Positions 31,749 to 44,000 of a DNA stretch of 64,000 bases are shown piece after piece. Source of the DNA: Malania oleifera (lineage: Eukaryota > Streptophyta > Magnoliopsida > Santalales > Ximeniaceae). The translations under genes and the position numbers were made by a program. The first letter of the stretch is position 1; each line of letters starts with the position of its first letter. Location of the stretch: positions 79,716,931-79,780,930 of the forward strand of contig NC_080419.1 of the NCBI RefSeq assembly GCF_029873635.1, given 5' to 3'. The notes under the pieces were generated by a model. It saw only the letters and a program-made list of their open reading frames with translations. It did not search any database and was not told where the DNA came from.

Positions 31749-32241
31749 TGTTATAAAATAATACTCACGTGGATAATCAAAAAGTAATGATGACAAGTAA
31801 AATAAAAAATAAAAATAAATAAAAGTAAGACCGAATTTACGTTATACCTACTCTACAAGTATATGGAATCTGAAATTCACTATTTTAAAAGAAATTACAA
31901 AATATACCTGACTTTTATATAAATATTTCACCTTTTTACCTTATAAAATATCTCATTTTCTCTTTTCTCTCCTACTTCTTTCTTTTCTATTTTCTACACG
32001 CTCAATATTTTGCACTCTGTATTTTGTACTCTACACTCTTCGTTTTTCCTCTCATTATCTCAATAAGGTGATTCCCTCTATATAGTTGTGGGAGGAGCAA
32101 GTAATATATTCTTTTATAATTAAAAAGGCAAGTGGGTTTATCCGATAATAATAATGGATTCTAATGCATGGGAAACATAAAGGAGATGGAGCAAGTATGT
32201 TGAAGACATGGATGGTGACATCCACCATTCATTTCACAACA
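31749..32241 (-). repeat. 3' LTR of copia B
   Basis: 493 bases. It points in the same direction as PEX4 and ends about 90 bases from the donor of the candidate first PEX4 exon. Confidence 0.88.
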
Positions 32242-32289
32242 CTCTCCCTTATATGTCACCCATATATTAACTTATCTAACTAACATATT

Positions 32290-32948
32290 TAAGATGTCTT
32301 ATTCCAATAAGATGAACTAGTCTCTTGAATGTTATAGTTGGCAAAGTCTTGTGAAAAAATCTGTTAAATTATCACTTGATTGGATTTGTTATACATCTAT
32401 ATCATCATTTTTCTAGAGTTCATGTGTATGGAAAAATTTTGAAGAGATATGTTTTCTCCTGTCACCGTTTATGTATCCTCCTCTCAGTTGAGTTATACAT
32501 GCGGCGTTGTCTTCATACAAAATTGTTGGAATATCCTTGATTGATAGAAAGTTACAATTTTCGTGGATATGAGAAATTATTTATATAAGCCCATGCATTC
32601 TCTACTAATTTCATGAATAGCTAGTATTTCAGAATGATTGGAATATGTTGTTGTAATCGTCTACTTCACTGATTTCCAAAATATAGCAGTTTTTCCATAA
32701 AGAAATACATATCCAATTTGAGATTTAGCATTGTGAGGATCAGATAGATATCTAGCATCTGCATATCCTACTAGTTGAGATATGGAATTAAACGAGTAAA
32801 ATATACCCAAATCAGATGTACCTCTCAAATAACATAGAATGTATTTAATTCCATTCCAGTGTCGTCGAGTAGGAGCAGAGTTATATCTTGCTAGTAGATT
32901 CACAGAAAATGCAATGTCAAGTCTAGTACAATTTTCCAGATACAACAA
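32290..32948 (-). pseudogene. Copia B RNase H
   Basis: Begins MLYLENCTRLDIAFSVNLLA, then GYADARYLSDPHNAKSQIGY, the copia RNase H signature. The C-terminal part down to 32290 is present but holds stops and frameshifts. Confidence 0.85.
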
Positions 32949-33041
32949 AGAACTGATAGCACTTAAATATGGTACTTCAGGATCAAGTAATTCCTCCCCC
33001 TCATCACAAGGTCGAAATGGATCTTTCTTAACATCAAGTGA

Positions 33042-33787
33042 TCACACCATCATTGGAGATCCCAAAGGATGAACTTTATCCATATAGAATTGTTTCGATA
33101 CCTTTTTGGTATATTTAGATTGAAGAACAAAAAATCTGCCATTTATATGCTCAATCTGTAGGCCAAGACAATATTTTGTCGTCCCTAAATATTTCATCTC
33201 AAATTCTGCCATTAAATAATTAGCAGTTTTAGTGAGCTTTTCAGGAGTCCCAACTAAATTCAAATCATCAACATAAACAGCAATTATAGCAAATCTGGAT
33301 TCTAATTTTTTAATAAAAACGCATGGACAAATTTGATTGTTTATGAATCCTTTTTTCACCAGGTACTCACTTAATCGATTGTACCACATGCGCCCAGATT
33401 GCTTTAATCCATATAAGAAACGTTGGAGTTTCACTGAATATAAATTACTAGGTTTTGCTTCAGACAACTCAAAACCTTCAGGGATTTTCATATAAATTTC
33501 ACTATCCAACGATCCATATAGATATGTTACTACGTCCACAAGACGCATGCTCAGTCGTTTAGCGCCTACTAGCCCAATTAGGAATCTAAAAGTGATTCCA
33601 TCCATTATAGGAGAATATGCCTCTTCATAATCAATTCTGGGTTTCTGCGAGAAACTTTGTGCTACAAGCCTTACTTTATATCGAGTGATTTCATTATTTT
33701 CATTTCGCTTGTGCACAAATATCCATTTGTATCCAACGGGTTGGACATCTTCTGGTGTCTGAACTACAAGTCCAAAAACTTTTCTTT
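33042..33787 (-). pseudogene. Copia B reverse transcriptase
   Basis: An open stretch of 224 codons with VAQSFSQKPRIDYEEAYSP, LYGLKQSGRMWYNRL and an intact catalytic YVDD in IAVYVDDLNLVG (33279-33265). Upstream, KRKVFGLVVQTPEDVQPVG runs into the copia A insertion; the missing N-terminal codons resume at about 39818. Confidence 0.9.
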
Positions 33788-34337
33788 TGTTGTTTATGGT
33801 GTGCCTTTTATACTTGGAGTTTCATAAACAAGGGAAAGAAGAAGAACATGGAGGGGCTGCGCAGCAGGAACTTGTCGTCGACGAGTGCCATGAGCTCGTT
33901 GACGAGTAGATACCGAGAGTCAAAATTTCTCATAATTGAAGACTCGTGAACGAGAGTATGGACATGTTGACGAGTAGTCTTCTTCGTATCATCAACGAAT
34001 CCTTGTACTCGTCAATGAGTGTCGCCTGGGCCGCGAAGAGAAATTCAAAATTTGAATTTGGACGTTATGGTAGTTGGGTATTTGGAGGTAAACCTTCGAG
34101 AAACTTCTATTTATGTATTTTTTGAATGTATTTTGTTTATAGAGAACTTTGTAAGACTAGTGTATTGTTGTTCTTCACATTATAGTGAATATTGAGTGCC
34201 ATTTGTTTTATTCTTATATGATAAATTGTTGTTTCTCATCCATATTGGTTGTGTGTTGTTGAGGCTTGGTGATTTGTTGCAAGTTTACATCTTCCGTTGA
34301 GTGTGTGTATATCCTATACTCAATTAATATCACAACA
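33788..34337 (+). repeat. Left LTR of copia A
   Basis: 550 bases. Between about 33870 and 34025 it carries about six copies of a palindromic CTCGTCGACGAGT-like motif, several altered at CpG. Confidence 0.9.
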
Positions 34338-34362
34338 AATTGGTATCAGAGCGATTGTTGTT

Positions 34363-35120
34363 ATGGCATTAGGATCGTCTTCTGTAAGATTTGACGTTGT
34401 CAAATTTAATGGAATCGGAAACTTTGGTTTGTGGCAAAGGAGAGTAAAGGATATTCTTGTGCAACAAGGAATGATTATGGCTCTACTTGGTGTTCAACCG
34501 GTTGGAATGGATGAGGCAACATGGAGAGAATTGGAAGCAAAGGTTGTTTCTACAATACGCTTGTTTTTGGCCAATGAAGTTCTCTATCATGTAATGGAGG
34601 AGGATTCTCCAGTGGCTGTGTGGCGAAAGCTTGAAAGCTGGTATATGTCTAAATCCTTGTTGAACAAACTTTTGCTTAAGCAAAGATTATATTGGCTTAA
34701 GATGGTTGAGGGTTCAGATTTGAACCAACATATCAACATTTTTAATCAGATTTGGCACGTCTTGATGTAACATTCGAGGAGGAAGATAAAGCATTAATTC
34801 TATTAAATTCCCTTCCTACATCTCAAAATTATGAAAATTTGGTTACAACTCTTACACGGGGCAAAGATAATCTAAATTTGGAAGAAGTGACAAGTGCATT
34901 GCTTAGTTTTCATCAAAGAATGATGATTAGCAATGAAGCTTCACATGGTGAAGGACTTGTTGTAAAAGGTAATCAAAAACATGGGAGACGTAAGTCCTAA
35001 GGAAAATTTTGGTTGCAGTTCGAGAAGAAGAAGAAGGACGTGAAATGCTTTAAGTGTGGTGAAATCGAGCACATAAGGCTGGAATGTCCACAATGGAAGA
35101 AAGGGAATTATGAAAATTAG
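34363..35120 (+). pseudogene. Copia A Gag and zinc knuckle
   Basis: From the ATG at 34363: MALGSSSVRFDVVKFNGIGN, then LANEVLYHVMEEDSPVAVWR and KLLLKQRLYWLKM, typical copia Gag. A frameshift near 34755-34770 leads into LNSLPTSQNYENLVTTL. After a stop at 34998 the knuckle CFKCGEIEHIRLEC follows near 35047-35090, with intact CX2CX4HX4C ligands. Confidence 0.85.
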
Positions 35121-35183
35121 CAAGGTTCATCAAAATCTGCGTGTGTAGTTGAAAGAGATTCATAATGCAATGATGGAGATACG

Positions 35184-35750
35184 TTGTGTATTTCATCGGG
35201 TGCGGAGTGCCTCACAAAAGACTCTTGGATTTTACATACCGGATGCTCTTATCATATGACAGCAAATGGAAAATGGTTTGACACCTACAGGTCAGTCAAT
35301 ACTGGTTGTGTTTTGATGGGAAATAATATTTCATGCAAAATACTTGGTATTGGAGATGTAAAAATAAAAATGTATGATGGTGTTGTAAGATCTATATATG
35401 ATGTAAATCATGTGGAGGGTCTAGGAAAGAGTGTTATTTCATTGGGTATTTTAGACTGTAACGAGTATAGTTACGAGTCTGAAAAAGGAGAAATGAAGGT
35501 GTGTGAAGGTTATTCGATAGTGATGAAAGGAGAAAAGATAGAGGGAAATATCTATGTACTGCAGGGTGTTATGGTTGTAGGTGGAGATGCAGCCGTTGAA
35601 TCTGAATCAGTTACTTCGTGGTATATGCAGTTGAAGCATATGGGTGACTACATATATTCAGATATTTGGGAACCGATAATGATAGCATCAAAGGAGAGAC
35701 ATATGTATTTTGTGAGTTTATCACAAAGGGTCTTGGTGTACTTCATGTAG
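35184..35750 (+). pseudogene. Copia A protease and start of integrase
   Basis: The protease motif reads SWILHTGCSYHMT; the catalytic Asp is His. It continues with NVHF-type text (VEGLGKSVISLG). The frame then jumps to DYIYSDIWEPIMIASKERHM, a piece of the integrase core, so most of the pre-integrase region is deleted. The rest to 37175 is scrambled. Confidence 0.8.
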
Positions 35751-35759
35751 TGGCTAAGG

Positions 35760-37175
35760 TGGAGAACTAGACTGGGAGAGAAATCCTTATGTTAGACATT
35801 GGGGACTAAGTACGCTGGTTTTGTTCAAGAAGTTTTGTGAGCAGGGCAGGTTATATGCAGAGCTTGCAGGGTACTTCTTGATGAAGTCAGTGAGTATGGT
35901 GCATTTCTCGTATGATCGATTGCCAAAAGTATTGCTAGATGGGAAAGTTGCAAGTGAATTGAGGGCATGTTTTTGCGGTAGACTACTCGATTGTGAGTGA
36001 ATGTCCACTGGTGCACTATTTTAGTGATAGAGGATCTAGGCTTGGTGTTTTGTCCAGACAGTACCTCTTTCTTTATTCACTAAGAAATGAAAGTGCAAGC
36101 TGGGTGATCATGTGGCAAACAAAGGGGCAATCAAGGACATGGCTTTTTGTTGATGAAGTCATGGGGCAGCGTACTTAAGTAAAAGAAGAGAAACAGAAAT
36201 GCCAGAAAATTATAGCAGTAGCAATCATATTATTCAGGTGGAGTTAGGGACTCAAGGCAGAAATGCGAGGAGTTCTAACTCAGGTTAACAATATCTTGGA
36301 CGGATTAAATAGGCTTGTGATGCAAGTGGAGCAACAGATTCAGGGCAAAGATGGCATTGGTCATATTGCAAGGAGTTTCGGCTCGGGAGACCCGTAGAAT
36401 CATGATAAGCTCATGTGCACTATCAGACCGCCACTCAGGTGTGTGAGGTGGTAAGGCTTCCAATATGGAAGAGGGTGATAAGATGTAGTGGAGTGATATG
36501 TCTATTGTGTATGAATGACATGTTATTGGCTGAAAATGCTTTAATTGAGGCTTTAATCAGTTGGAAACTCTATTGGAAGGTTTTGACATGAATGTGTTTG
36601 GGTACGTCCAAGATGGGTCTTGGTTTGTTGATTCACATAGACAAAGCTGCAGGGAGATTGGTATTATCTCATGGTGGCTTTGTGGACGGAACCGTAAGGA
36701 AACTTCATTTGCCATCTTAAAGGGGTTCTATGGAGAATCATTATGAAATGTCTATTGCTTGGTACCCAAGGACGGGTTGTGATGTCTGGGATATGTCAAA
36801 GGTCCTCCATGATTATGTAAATAGGGTGTTTCAACAGGCAACAGAGTGGACCGTCAGTTGTGAGATTTGTTGAAGACTATGCAGGGGACTTTGGTGATAT
36901 AAGGCTTACAGTAGTGTTTGTTTACTATTGTTAGAAGGTTTTGTTGGAAGCCTAGGGTGAAATCTTCAAGTGATGAATCTACAACTTCATCGGGGTTGAT
37001 GGTAGAAGTTGAAGCTGCCATCAGTAAGTTCAAGCAGTATTGCTTGGACTTGGTATTTGTCTCCAAGTGTTAGAAGGGAGACATAACCCAACCAAGCGAT
37101 TCAAGTTCAAGGTGGAGCAGTTCATATGTTTTTCAGTATTTTCCTAAGGGAGCATATAATCGCCAAGGTGGAGAT
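35760..37175 (+). other. Degenerate internal region of copia A
   Basis: No intact domain. Short scraps such as LPKVLLDGKVASELRA (about 35925) recall the copia integrase C-terminal region. Other frames are not interpretable. Confidence 0.5.
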
Positions 37176-39817
37176 TGTTGTTTATGGTGTGCCTCTTATA
37201 CTTGGAGTTTCATAAACAAGGGAAGGAAGAAGAACATGGAGGGGCTGCGCAGCAGGCACTTGTCGACGAGTGCCCTAAGTTCGTCGACGAGTAGATACTG
37301 AGAGTTAGAATTTCTTAGAATTGAAGACTCATCAACGAGAGTATGGACACGTCAATGAGTGGTCTTCTTCATATAGTCAACGAATCCTTATACTCGTCGA
37401 CGAGTGTCGCTTGGGCCACGAAAAGAAATTCAAATTTTGAATTTGGATGTTATGGTAGTTGGGTATTTGGATGGAAACTGTTGACCTTATGGGTCATACC
37501 CTGTTTTGATTATGACAAATACTCAAGTATTTAACGTTTGCCAAGTTTGTGTGCAGGACTATATTAGGAAGATCATATTGATGGCACATGGCAACTTGAA
37601 GAAAATGAAGACCCGGAATGTTTTTTAATTGTTGAAATCTATATTTCATTTCAATGGGTCTATAATAGTAATTAGGTATATCGGTCTATAATAATCTCTG
37701 CATGTCATGCATGTAGGCAATTGTAAGCTCGCAAAGACCGTAGAATGACCATAGGGACCGAATGACTTTAGGGCACCCTTTGGTTGACCGACGCCAGGTT
37801 TTTGGGTGTACTTGAAAAGACCCTAGGTTCCTACACATTGTGCACAAAGTCCCCATAATCACTTACATTATCAGGGGAAAGAATTGAATTAAAAATTGGA
37901 CTTAATAGGCAAATATATGAGAGGTCGGGCGACCGAACCTCTGGATTTCAAAACTCCTCGGGCACCCGAACTGCTGGAAAGTAGTAGTTTGAGCAGGCTT
38001 CGGGCGACCGAACCTGTATTGACCTTATCGCCCCTGGGCGACCGAACCCATGTCAGAATGCTTTTCACCAACCTGGGTGACCAAACTATATAGTTCAAAA
38101 TGAGCCTCGTGCGACCGAACATTAGAGTTTGGGCGACCTAACAAAGGACCAGGCACTCGAACTTACGAAGCAAACTTTTTGACTTTGATTTGGGCTACTA
38201 AACCTTCACTTGGGCTGCTGAACTGTTTTTAAAGTCTTTTCTAAATGAGTTTGTTCGGGCGACCGAACCAAGGTTTAGCCACCCGAACCTCGGCAAGTTA
38301 AAAATTATTTAACTACGGTAAAATTAAGTTAATTATGGTTAAATGTGCTTAAGTATTTTTGCACTTTTCTAATAATACCCAATAGGTCCCTAACTGTTAT
38401 AATTTTACCCCTGCCTATAAATGTGGGTTCATTTGTGAGGATTAGCAAGAGATTAACAAAAATCATTAGTCAAAAATTCTCTCAAACCCAAAATCCTATT
38501 TTACTTATAATACTTCCAAACACTCTCACACTTTCATTCCATTGATTAATCTTGGCCTTGTGAGAGTTCTTGCTAGGGTTATTGCTAGGTAGTATTGCTC
38601 ATACTCCCATTGCTTTGTTTGATTGATTTATTTATTTTTTGGGGAGTTAGCAAAGTTTTTCCCATATATTTCATTTAATAAATCTTGTGTTTGGAAAAAC
38701 CTAATAACTTAAAGATCTTTGCATTGTCATTGCAAAGATTCCTATAACTTGATTTTGTTATGCAAAAATATTTTCTACAAGCTATAACATTTTTCAAAAC
38801 AACTCTTGAGCATATTACATTGAAGAAAATATTTTGAGTTGTTTTGAATATTTGCAGCATCTTTGAAACTTTTATTATTATTGAGATTTGATATATATTG
38901 TTTCAAAGAAATAGCTTGATTAGAAAACTCTTAAGCATATTAACGATCACATCTAGTTGAGTGTAGCTTGCACAAAAATATACATCACTGAGCTTACATT
39001 TACCTATATTGTTGATGTGTGGTTAATTGATTATATTGCGCGTATTTGGGTACATATCTGTTTTACATAAAAGCACAATCACTATACCAATTGATTGTAA
39101 TACTGTTGTATTTTCAGGCATGGCCTGAGGGGGTTTGATATAACCTGGAAGGATCAGGTTGGGGTCAGCCCTGTGAATCTGTCCTAGGGCCTTCTCCGCC
39201 TCGCAAAGAGAGTTTGTAAAGGTTGAGGTCAACGTTGTGCTAAATGACTTGGTTGTATTAGGTGCCGCTCCACCCGTTAAGTGAGCCTATAGTGGTAATC
39301 CTTGTGCTTGTTAGCCAAGCCAGGGATGTAGGCAATTTGGCTGAACCTCGATAACATTTATGGGTGTCGTCTCCTTTACTGCTTTATTGTGCGTGCTTGA
39401 TTAAATTTCCATTGTAGTTTAAATTTCATTGTATATTTGCATTAATTTATGTTACATGCACTAGATTGACCTTAGGCTTGCGTAATACTATTGATTAGTA
39501 GATTGACCTAGGTAATAAATTTTAAATACCCAATTCACCCCCCCTCTTGGGATTGCACCAAAGCTAACAAAAACCTCCGAGAAACTTCTATTTATGTATT
39601 TCTGAATGTATTTTGTTTATAAAGAACTTTGTAAGACTAATGTATTGTTATTCTTCATATTATAGTGAATATTGAGTGTCATTTACTTTATTCTTATGTG
39701 ATAAATTGTAGCTTCTCATCCATATTGGTTGTGTGTTGTTGAGGCTTGGTGATTTGTTGCTAGTTTACATCTTTCCCTGAGTGTGTGTGTATCCTATACT
39801 CAATTAATATCACAACA
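37176..39817 (+). repeat. Right LTR of copia A, split by solo LTR
   Basis: LTR sequence occupies 37176-37478 and 39575-39817. It differs from the left LTR at roughly one base in ten, with many CpG transitions. Confidence 0.88.
37479..39569 (-). mobile_element. Solo LTR, 2.09 kb, same superfamily as 16364-18456
   Basis: Begins TGTTGACC, ends CTAACA, with flanking GAAAC and AAAAC (one mismatch). It shares GTTTTGATTATGACAAA, the GGCCTGAGGGGGT segment and a C-rich end with the other solo LTR. Its motif array (about 37780-38290) has the consensus GGGCGACCGAACC, about 13 copies. It is the third nesting layer (B, then A, then this). Confidence 0.85.
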
Positions 39818-40408
39818 ATTTTTAAAAGAGAGTTTATTTCTGATGTGATAGCCACTTTCTATTTTGGCCAATCACTTTAATATCGACATTCATCCACAAA
39901 TTTTGGTTTAGGATCCTTATTACTTCTGGGAATGTCAGTAGCTAATGCATATACAAATGTATTATTGACAACAACTTTATTTCTATCCCACATTTCTCTC
40001 GTGTAATATATTGAGATCTCATTATTATTTTTCAGGTACCTGTCTCTTTTCAAGGAATGTCTCTTCAGGGGTTTTCTCTTCAAGAGATTCCTCTTTAGGA
40101 GATTCTATAATAGGAATTTCATTTTTAGGAGAAATAGGTTTGTGAATGTCGATTGGATTACTTATCTTTGTAACCTCTTCTGGAGCGTTTACAAATTTCA
40201 ATTTTCTCCTTCTGGGAGTCTTATCTTTTGCACCAATAGGCCTTCCATGTTTAACTTGCCGCTTAGATTTATTAGCCGACTATTGTCTTTCAGGGACATC
40301 AATACGTGCTGGAGTATTTGCAGCAGGTATATGGGATTTTATTATTGCCTTGATATCTGCAAAAGAATCAGGTAACTGATTTGCAATCCTTTGCAAATGT
40401 ATAATCTT

Positions 40409-41298
40409 TTAAACTTCAAGTTCACATTGATTTGTACGAGAATCTAAATGAGATAAACTCATGACATTCCATGTGATTTCATGTTGTGCTTCAGGCACTA
40501 ATTTTGCTCCCCCTAATGTAGGGATTACCATTTCATCAAAATGACAATCTTGAAACTGTGCTTTAAACAAATCACCCGTTAAAGGTTCAAGATATCTAAT
40601 AATAGAAGGAGAATCAAAACCAACATAGATACCAAGTTTACGTTGAGGACCCATTTTATTTCTTTGAGGAGGGGCAATAGGAATATATACTATACAACCA
40701 AAAGTTCTTAAATAAGAAATATCATGTTGTTGCCCAAAGACTAATTGTATGCGTGAAATATTATTGTAAGTGGTCTTATACGAACTAAACATGCAGCATG
40801 AAGAATAACATGTCCCCAAACAGATATGGGTAATTTGGTTCTCATAATCATAGACCTAGCAATAAGTTGAAGTCTCTTAATATAAGATTCGGCTACACCA
40901 TTTTGTGTATGGGTATGAGCAACAGGATGTTCAACATCTATTCCAAGTAACATGCAATAGTTATCAAAATTTTGGGATGTAAACTCGCTAGCATTATCCA
41001 TACGAATCGATTTAATCAGATAATCGGGAAAATGAGTTTGTAATCTAATCAGTTGAGAAAGAAGTCTAGAAAAAGCAACATTTTGAGTAGAAAGCAGAGA
41101 AACATGTGACCTTCCAGTAGATGCTTCAATTAAAATCATAAAGTATCTAAATGGTCCAAATGGTGGATGTATTGGTCTACATATATCACCATGAATTCTT
41201 TGTAAGAAACTGGATGACACAAAATTTACTTTCGAAACAGATGGTTTGACAATTAATTTCCCTTGAAAGCAGACAGTACATATGAAATCTCTAGACAA
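40409..41298 (-). pseudogene. Copia B integrase
   Basis: The core has all three acidic residues: Asp in IHGDICRP, Asp in RMDNASEFTS and Glu in NGVAESYIKR. The frame breaks near 40741-40819 and continues with DISYLRTFGCIVYIPI, the conserved region after the copia integrase core. Confidence 0.85.
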
Positions 41299-41398
41299 AA
41301 GAATATTGTCTGGTTCTTTAGTGCATGACCATATGAGTTTTCAATGATTCTTCGCATCATTACATCTCCAAGATGTCCAAGATGATCATGCCAAAGTG

Positions 41399-41851
41399 TC
41401 AATAACTTTGGTCATTGCACTTCTGGTGCAAGACACTATATGATTCAACTGCTTTAATCTTTGTATAATATAGTTCAAAAGATAAGGTTGACAACTTTTT
41501 AAAAATTTGTTTTTTCCTAGAAATAATGGAAGTAATGTAAAGAAATTCTTTATTGCCTTCATTTGTGGTTTTAATATGATACCCATTGAGTCTTAAATCT
41601 TTAAAGCTTAAGGAATTTCTTCTGGATCTGCTAGAGTATAAAGCTTTATCGATTTGTAATAAAGTATCATTGGGTAACTTTATATTACCTCTTTCGGAGC
41701 CTTCAATCAAATTTGTAGACCCAGATATTGTATTAACATTTGTTGATGATATTTTCAAATGATGGAAATATTTTCTATCTTGGAGAATTGTGTATGTTGT
41801 GGCGCTGCCAGCTAAACAAACTTCTTCCATATACATCTTAGGCTCGTTCAA
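41399..41851 (-). pseudogene. Copia B protease region
   Basis: The motif reads VCLAGSATTYTIL where active relatives have an Asp before Ser (DSATT); here it is Gly, so the catalytic residue is lost. The open stretch is 150 codons. Confidence 0.75.
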
Positions 41852-42099
41852 AGTTTTAAGATAATTTTCACTACAACAAATATTTTAAAAACTCATTACT
41901 ATAATAATAGCAACAATTTATCAAAATACAATATTACTTACTATATATATGTCCTAAAATATTACATCATTATTATCATCTGGATTTACAAGGAAATCAG
42001 CAACATCAAGATACACAGAGTTGGACTGTTTAGTATCAAGGTCCATTGGAACAATATTATCGGCAAAATTTGTTTCAATTTCTTTAATCTTTTTTTTTT

Positions 42100-42946
42100 T
42101 ATATTTTATTTTATGGATACTTGGTATAAATCTACCAAGTGCCTAGGCGTACGATAGGTACGCGACCAATGACATTTTCCTCTGCATCTGTAACATTTAG
42201 TTTCATATTGTCTGGGTCGCTAATTTTGATCATTTGCCCTCTTTTGGGGGTCATCCTTCTTCTGGGGGTTTGTTACCTCACGTTGATGCTAGTAATTATT
42301 TTGACCACAACAGTGACCATTCCTACGGCCTCGCCCTCAACTGCGAGATGTGTTTACATTCACTTCAGGGAATAGGGTCAAACCAGTTGGACGGGTTTGG
42401 TGATTTCTCATCAAAAGCTCGTTATTTTGTTCAACGACAAGAAAACATGATATAAGTTTGGAAAATTTAGTAAATTTCCTTTCCCTATATTGTTGCTGCA
42501 GGAGCACATTAATAGTAAAAGTTTTTTTCTAACATTTCTTTATCAGTAATATTTTCTCCACATAATTTTAGCTTCGAGCTAATTTTATGTAGAGCTGAGT
42601 TGTATTCGCTAACAATTTTAAAATCTTGCAACCTTAGATGCAACAATTCATATCGAGCTTTTGGTAAAATCACTGTTTTTTGATGGTCAAACCTATCCTT
42701 TAAATTTCTCCATAGGACGAGTGGGTTTTTAATAGTGAGGTATTCTATTTTTAATTCTTCATCTAAATGATGTCAGATAAAGATCATAGTTTTAGCATGA
42801 TCCTGCTGGGATGTGGTGTTTCCATCTAATATTGTATTTCCTAAGTTCATTCCATTCAAATGGATTTCTACATCAAGAATCCATGAGAGATGGTTGTCGC
42901 CTTTAATGTTAAGGGGAACAAACTTAACTTTGCTTAGACTTGACAT
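42100..42946 (-). pseudogene. Copia B Gag
   Basis: Starts ATG at 42946 (MSSLSKVKFVPLNIKGDN). A UBN2-like Gag follows (KARYELLHLRLQDFK), then a degenerate zinc knuckle CYRCRGKCHWSRTYR in which the last Cys is Tyr. Several stops interrupt the frame. Confidence 0.8.
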
Positions 42947-43322
42947 CTGAATGAATTAACAATAATAAAGTGATTTAGAAAAGCGAAACATATTAACTGA
43001 AATAATACATAAATAGTAATATAATATTTTTTTTCGGGAGATTAAAAATATACCTTTTTTAAGAAGTAAACAATTACTATCTCTTATGGAAATTAAATAT
43101 ATTGTCTCTTCAGGAGACTTATCTCTTCGGGAGATTAAATATATAGCCTCTTCAGGAGGACTATTTTACCATCTCTTCTGGAGATTGGTAATATATATAT
43201 ATGTAAGCAATATAGAAATAAAACCAGCCATTGAGGCGGTATTAATAAACAAAAATAAAACTATCCATTAAGGCGGTATATATATAAATATATCAGTTGG
43301 GTAGAGCATCACGCTGATAATG

Positions 43323-43844
43323 TGTTATAAAATAATATAGGAATAAATAAACGTGGATAATCATAAAGTAATGAAGACAAACAAAATAAAAAATAAAAAT
43401 AAATAAGTAATAAATAAAAGTGAGACTAGATTTACGCGGTTCGGTTTATACCTACTCCAGGGCGGATGTGATATGAAATCCACTATTTTAAGAGGAATTA
43501 CAAAATATACCCGACTTTTGTACAAATATCTCACCTTCTTACCTTACAAAATATTTCACTTTCTCTTTTCTCTTCTGCTTCTTTCTTCTCTATTTTCTCC
43601 ACGCTCAATACTCTGCACTCTGTATTTTGCACTCTGCACTCTTCATTTTTCTTCTCCTTATCTCATTTAGGTGATTCCCTTTATATAGCCGTGGGAGGAG
43701 CAAGTAATATATTCTTTTATAATTAACAGGGCAAGTGAGTTTGTCTGATAATAATAATGGATTCACAAGCATGAGAAACATGAGGGAGATGGGGCAGGTA
43801 TGTTGAAGACATGGATGGTGACATCCACCATTCATTTCACAACA
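43323..43844 (-). repeat. 5' LTR of copia B
   Basis: 522 bases, ends TG...CA. Clearly homologous to 31749-32241 but with many substitutions and indels, so an old insertion. Confidence 0.88.
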
Positions 43845-44000
43845 CCATATTATATATGCACCCTTGTTATAATCTATAGTATATATACAAATTTTGTAAA
43901 GGTATGTGTTTGTTGTACTAAAAAAAAGTTTAAAATAAAAATGTATGTCAAGATAGTAGATTTACTATTGCAATTAAAGTAATAATACTAATAAAATTTA

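Larger units (their letters stand above)
33788..39817 (+). mobile_element. Copia A: internally degenerate copia element nested in copia B
   Basis: LTRs at 33788-34337 and 37176-39817; the right LTR is split by a solo LTR. Both begin TGTTGTTTATGG and end CACAACA. The primer site TGGTATCAGAGC starts at 34341, and a purine-rich GGTGGAGATT precedes the right LTR. Gag, zinc knuckle and protease are visible. Integrase, RT and RNase H are essentially missing, so it was non-autonomous. Flanking 5-mers (TCTTT and ATTTT) match only partly. Insertion into the copia B RT frame proves it is younger than B. Confidence 0.88.
31749..43844 (-). mobile_element. Copia B: full-length but broken Ty1/copia element just upstream of PEX4
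   Basis: LTRs at 31749-32241 (3') and 43323-43844 (5'), reading TGTTGTGAAATG ... TTATAACA on the - strand. Flanking 5-mers CCTTA and CCATA match at four of five bases. A purine tract (32242-32250) lies beside the 3' LTR. Gag, protease, integrase, RT and RNase H follow in the Ty1/copia order. Copia A (33788-39817) is inserted between integrase and RT. Removing it leaves about 6.1 kb. The leader contains repeated CTCTTCRGGAGA motifs (43090-43180). Confidence 0.88.
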
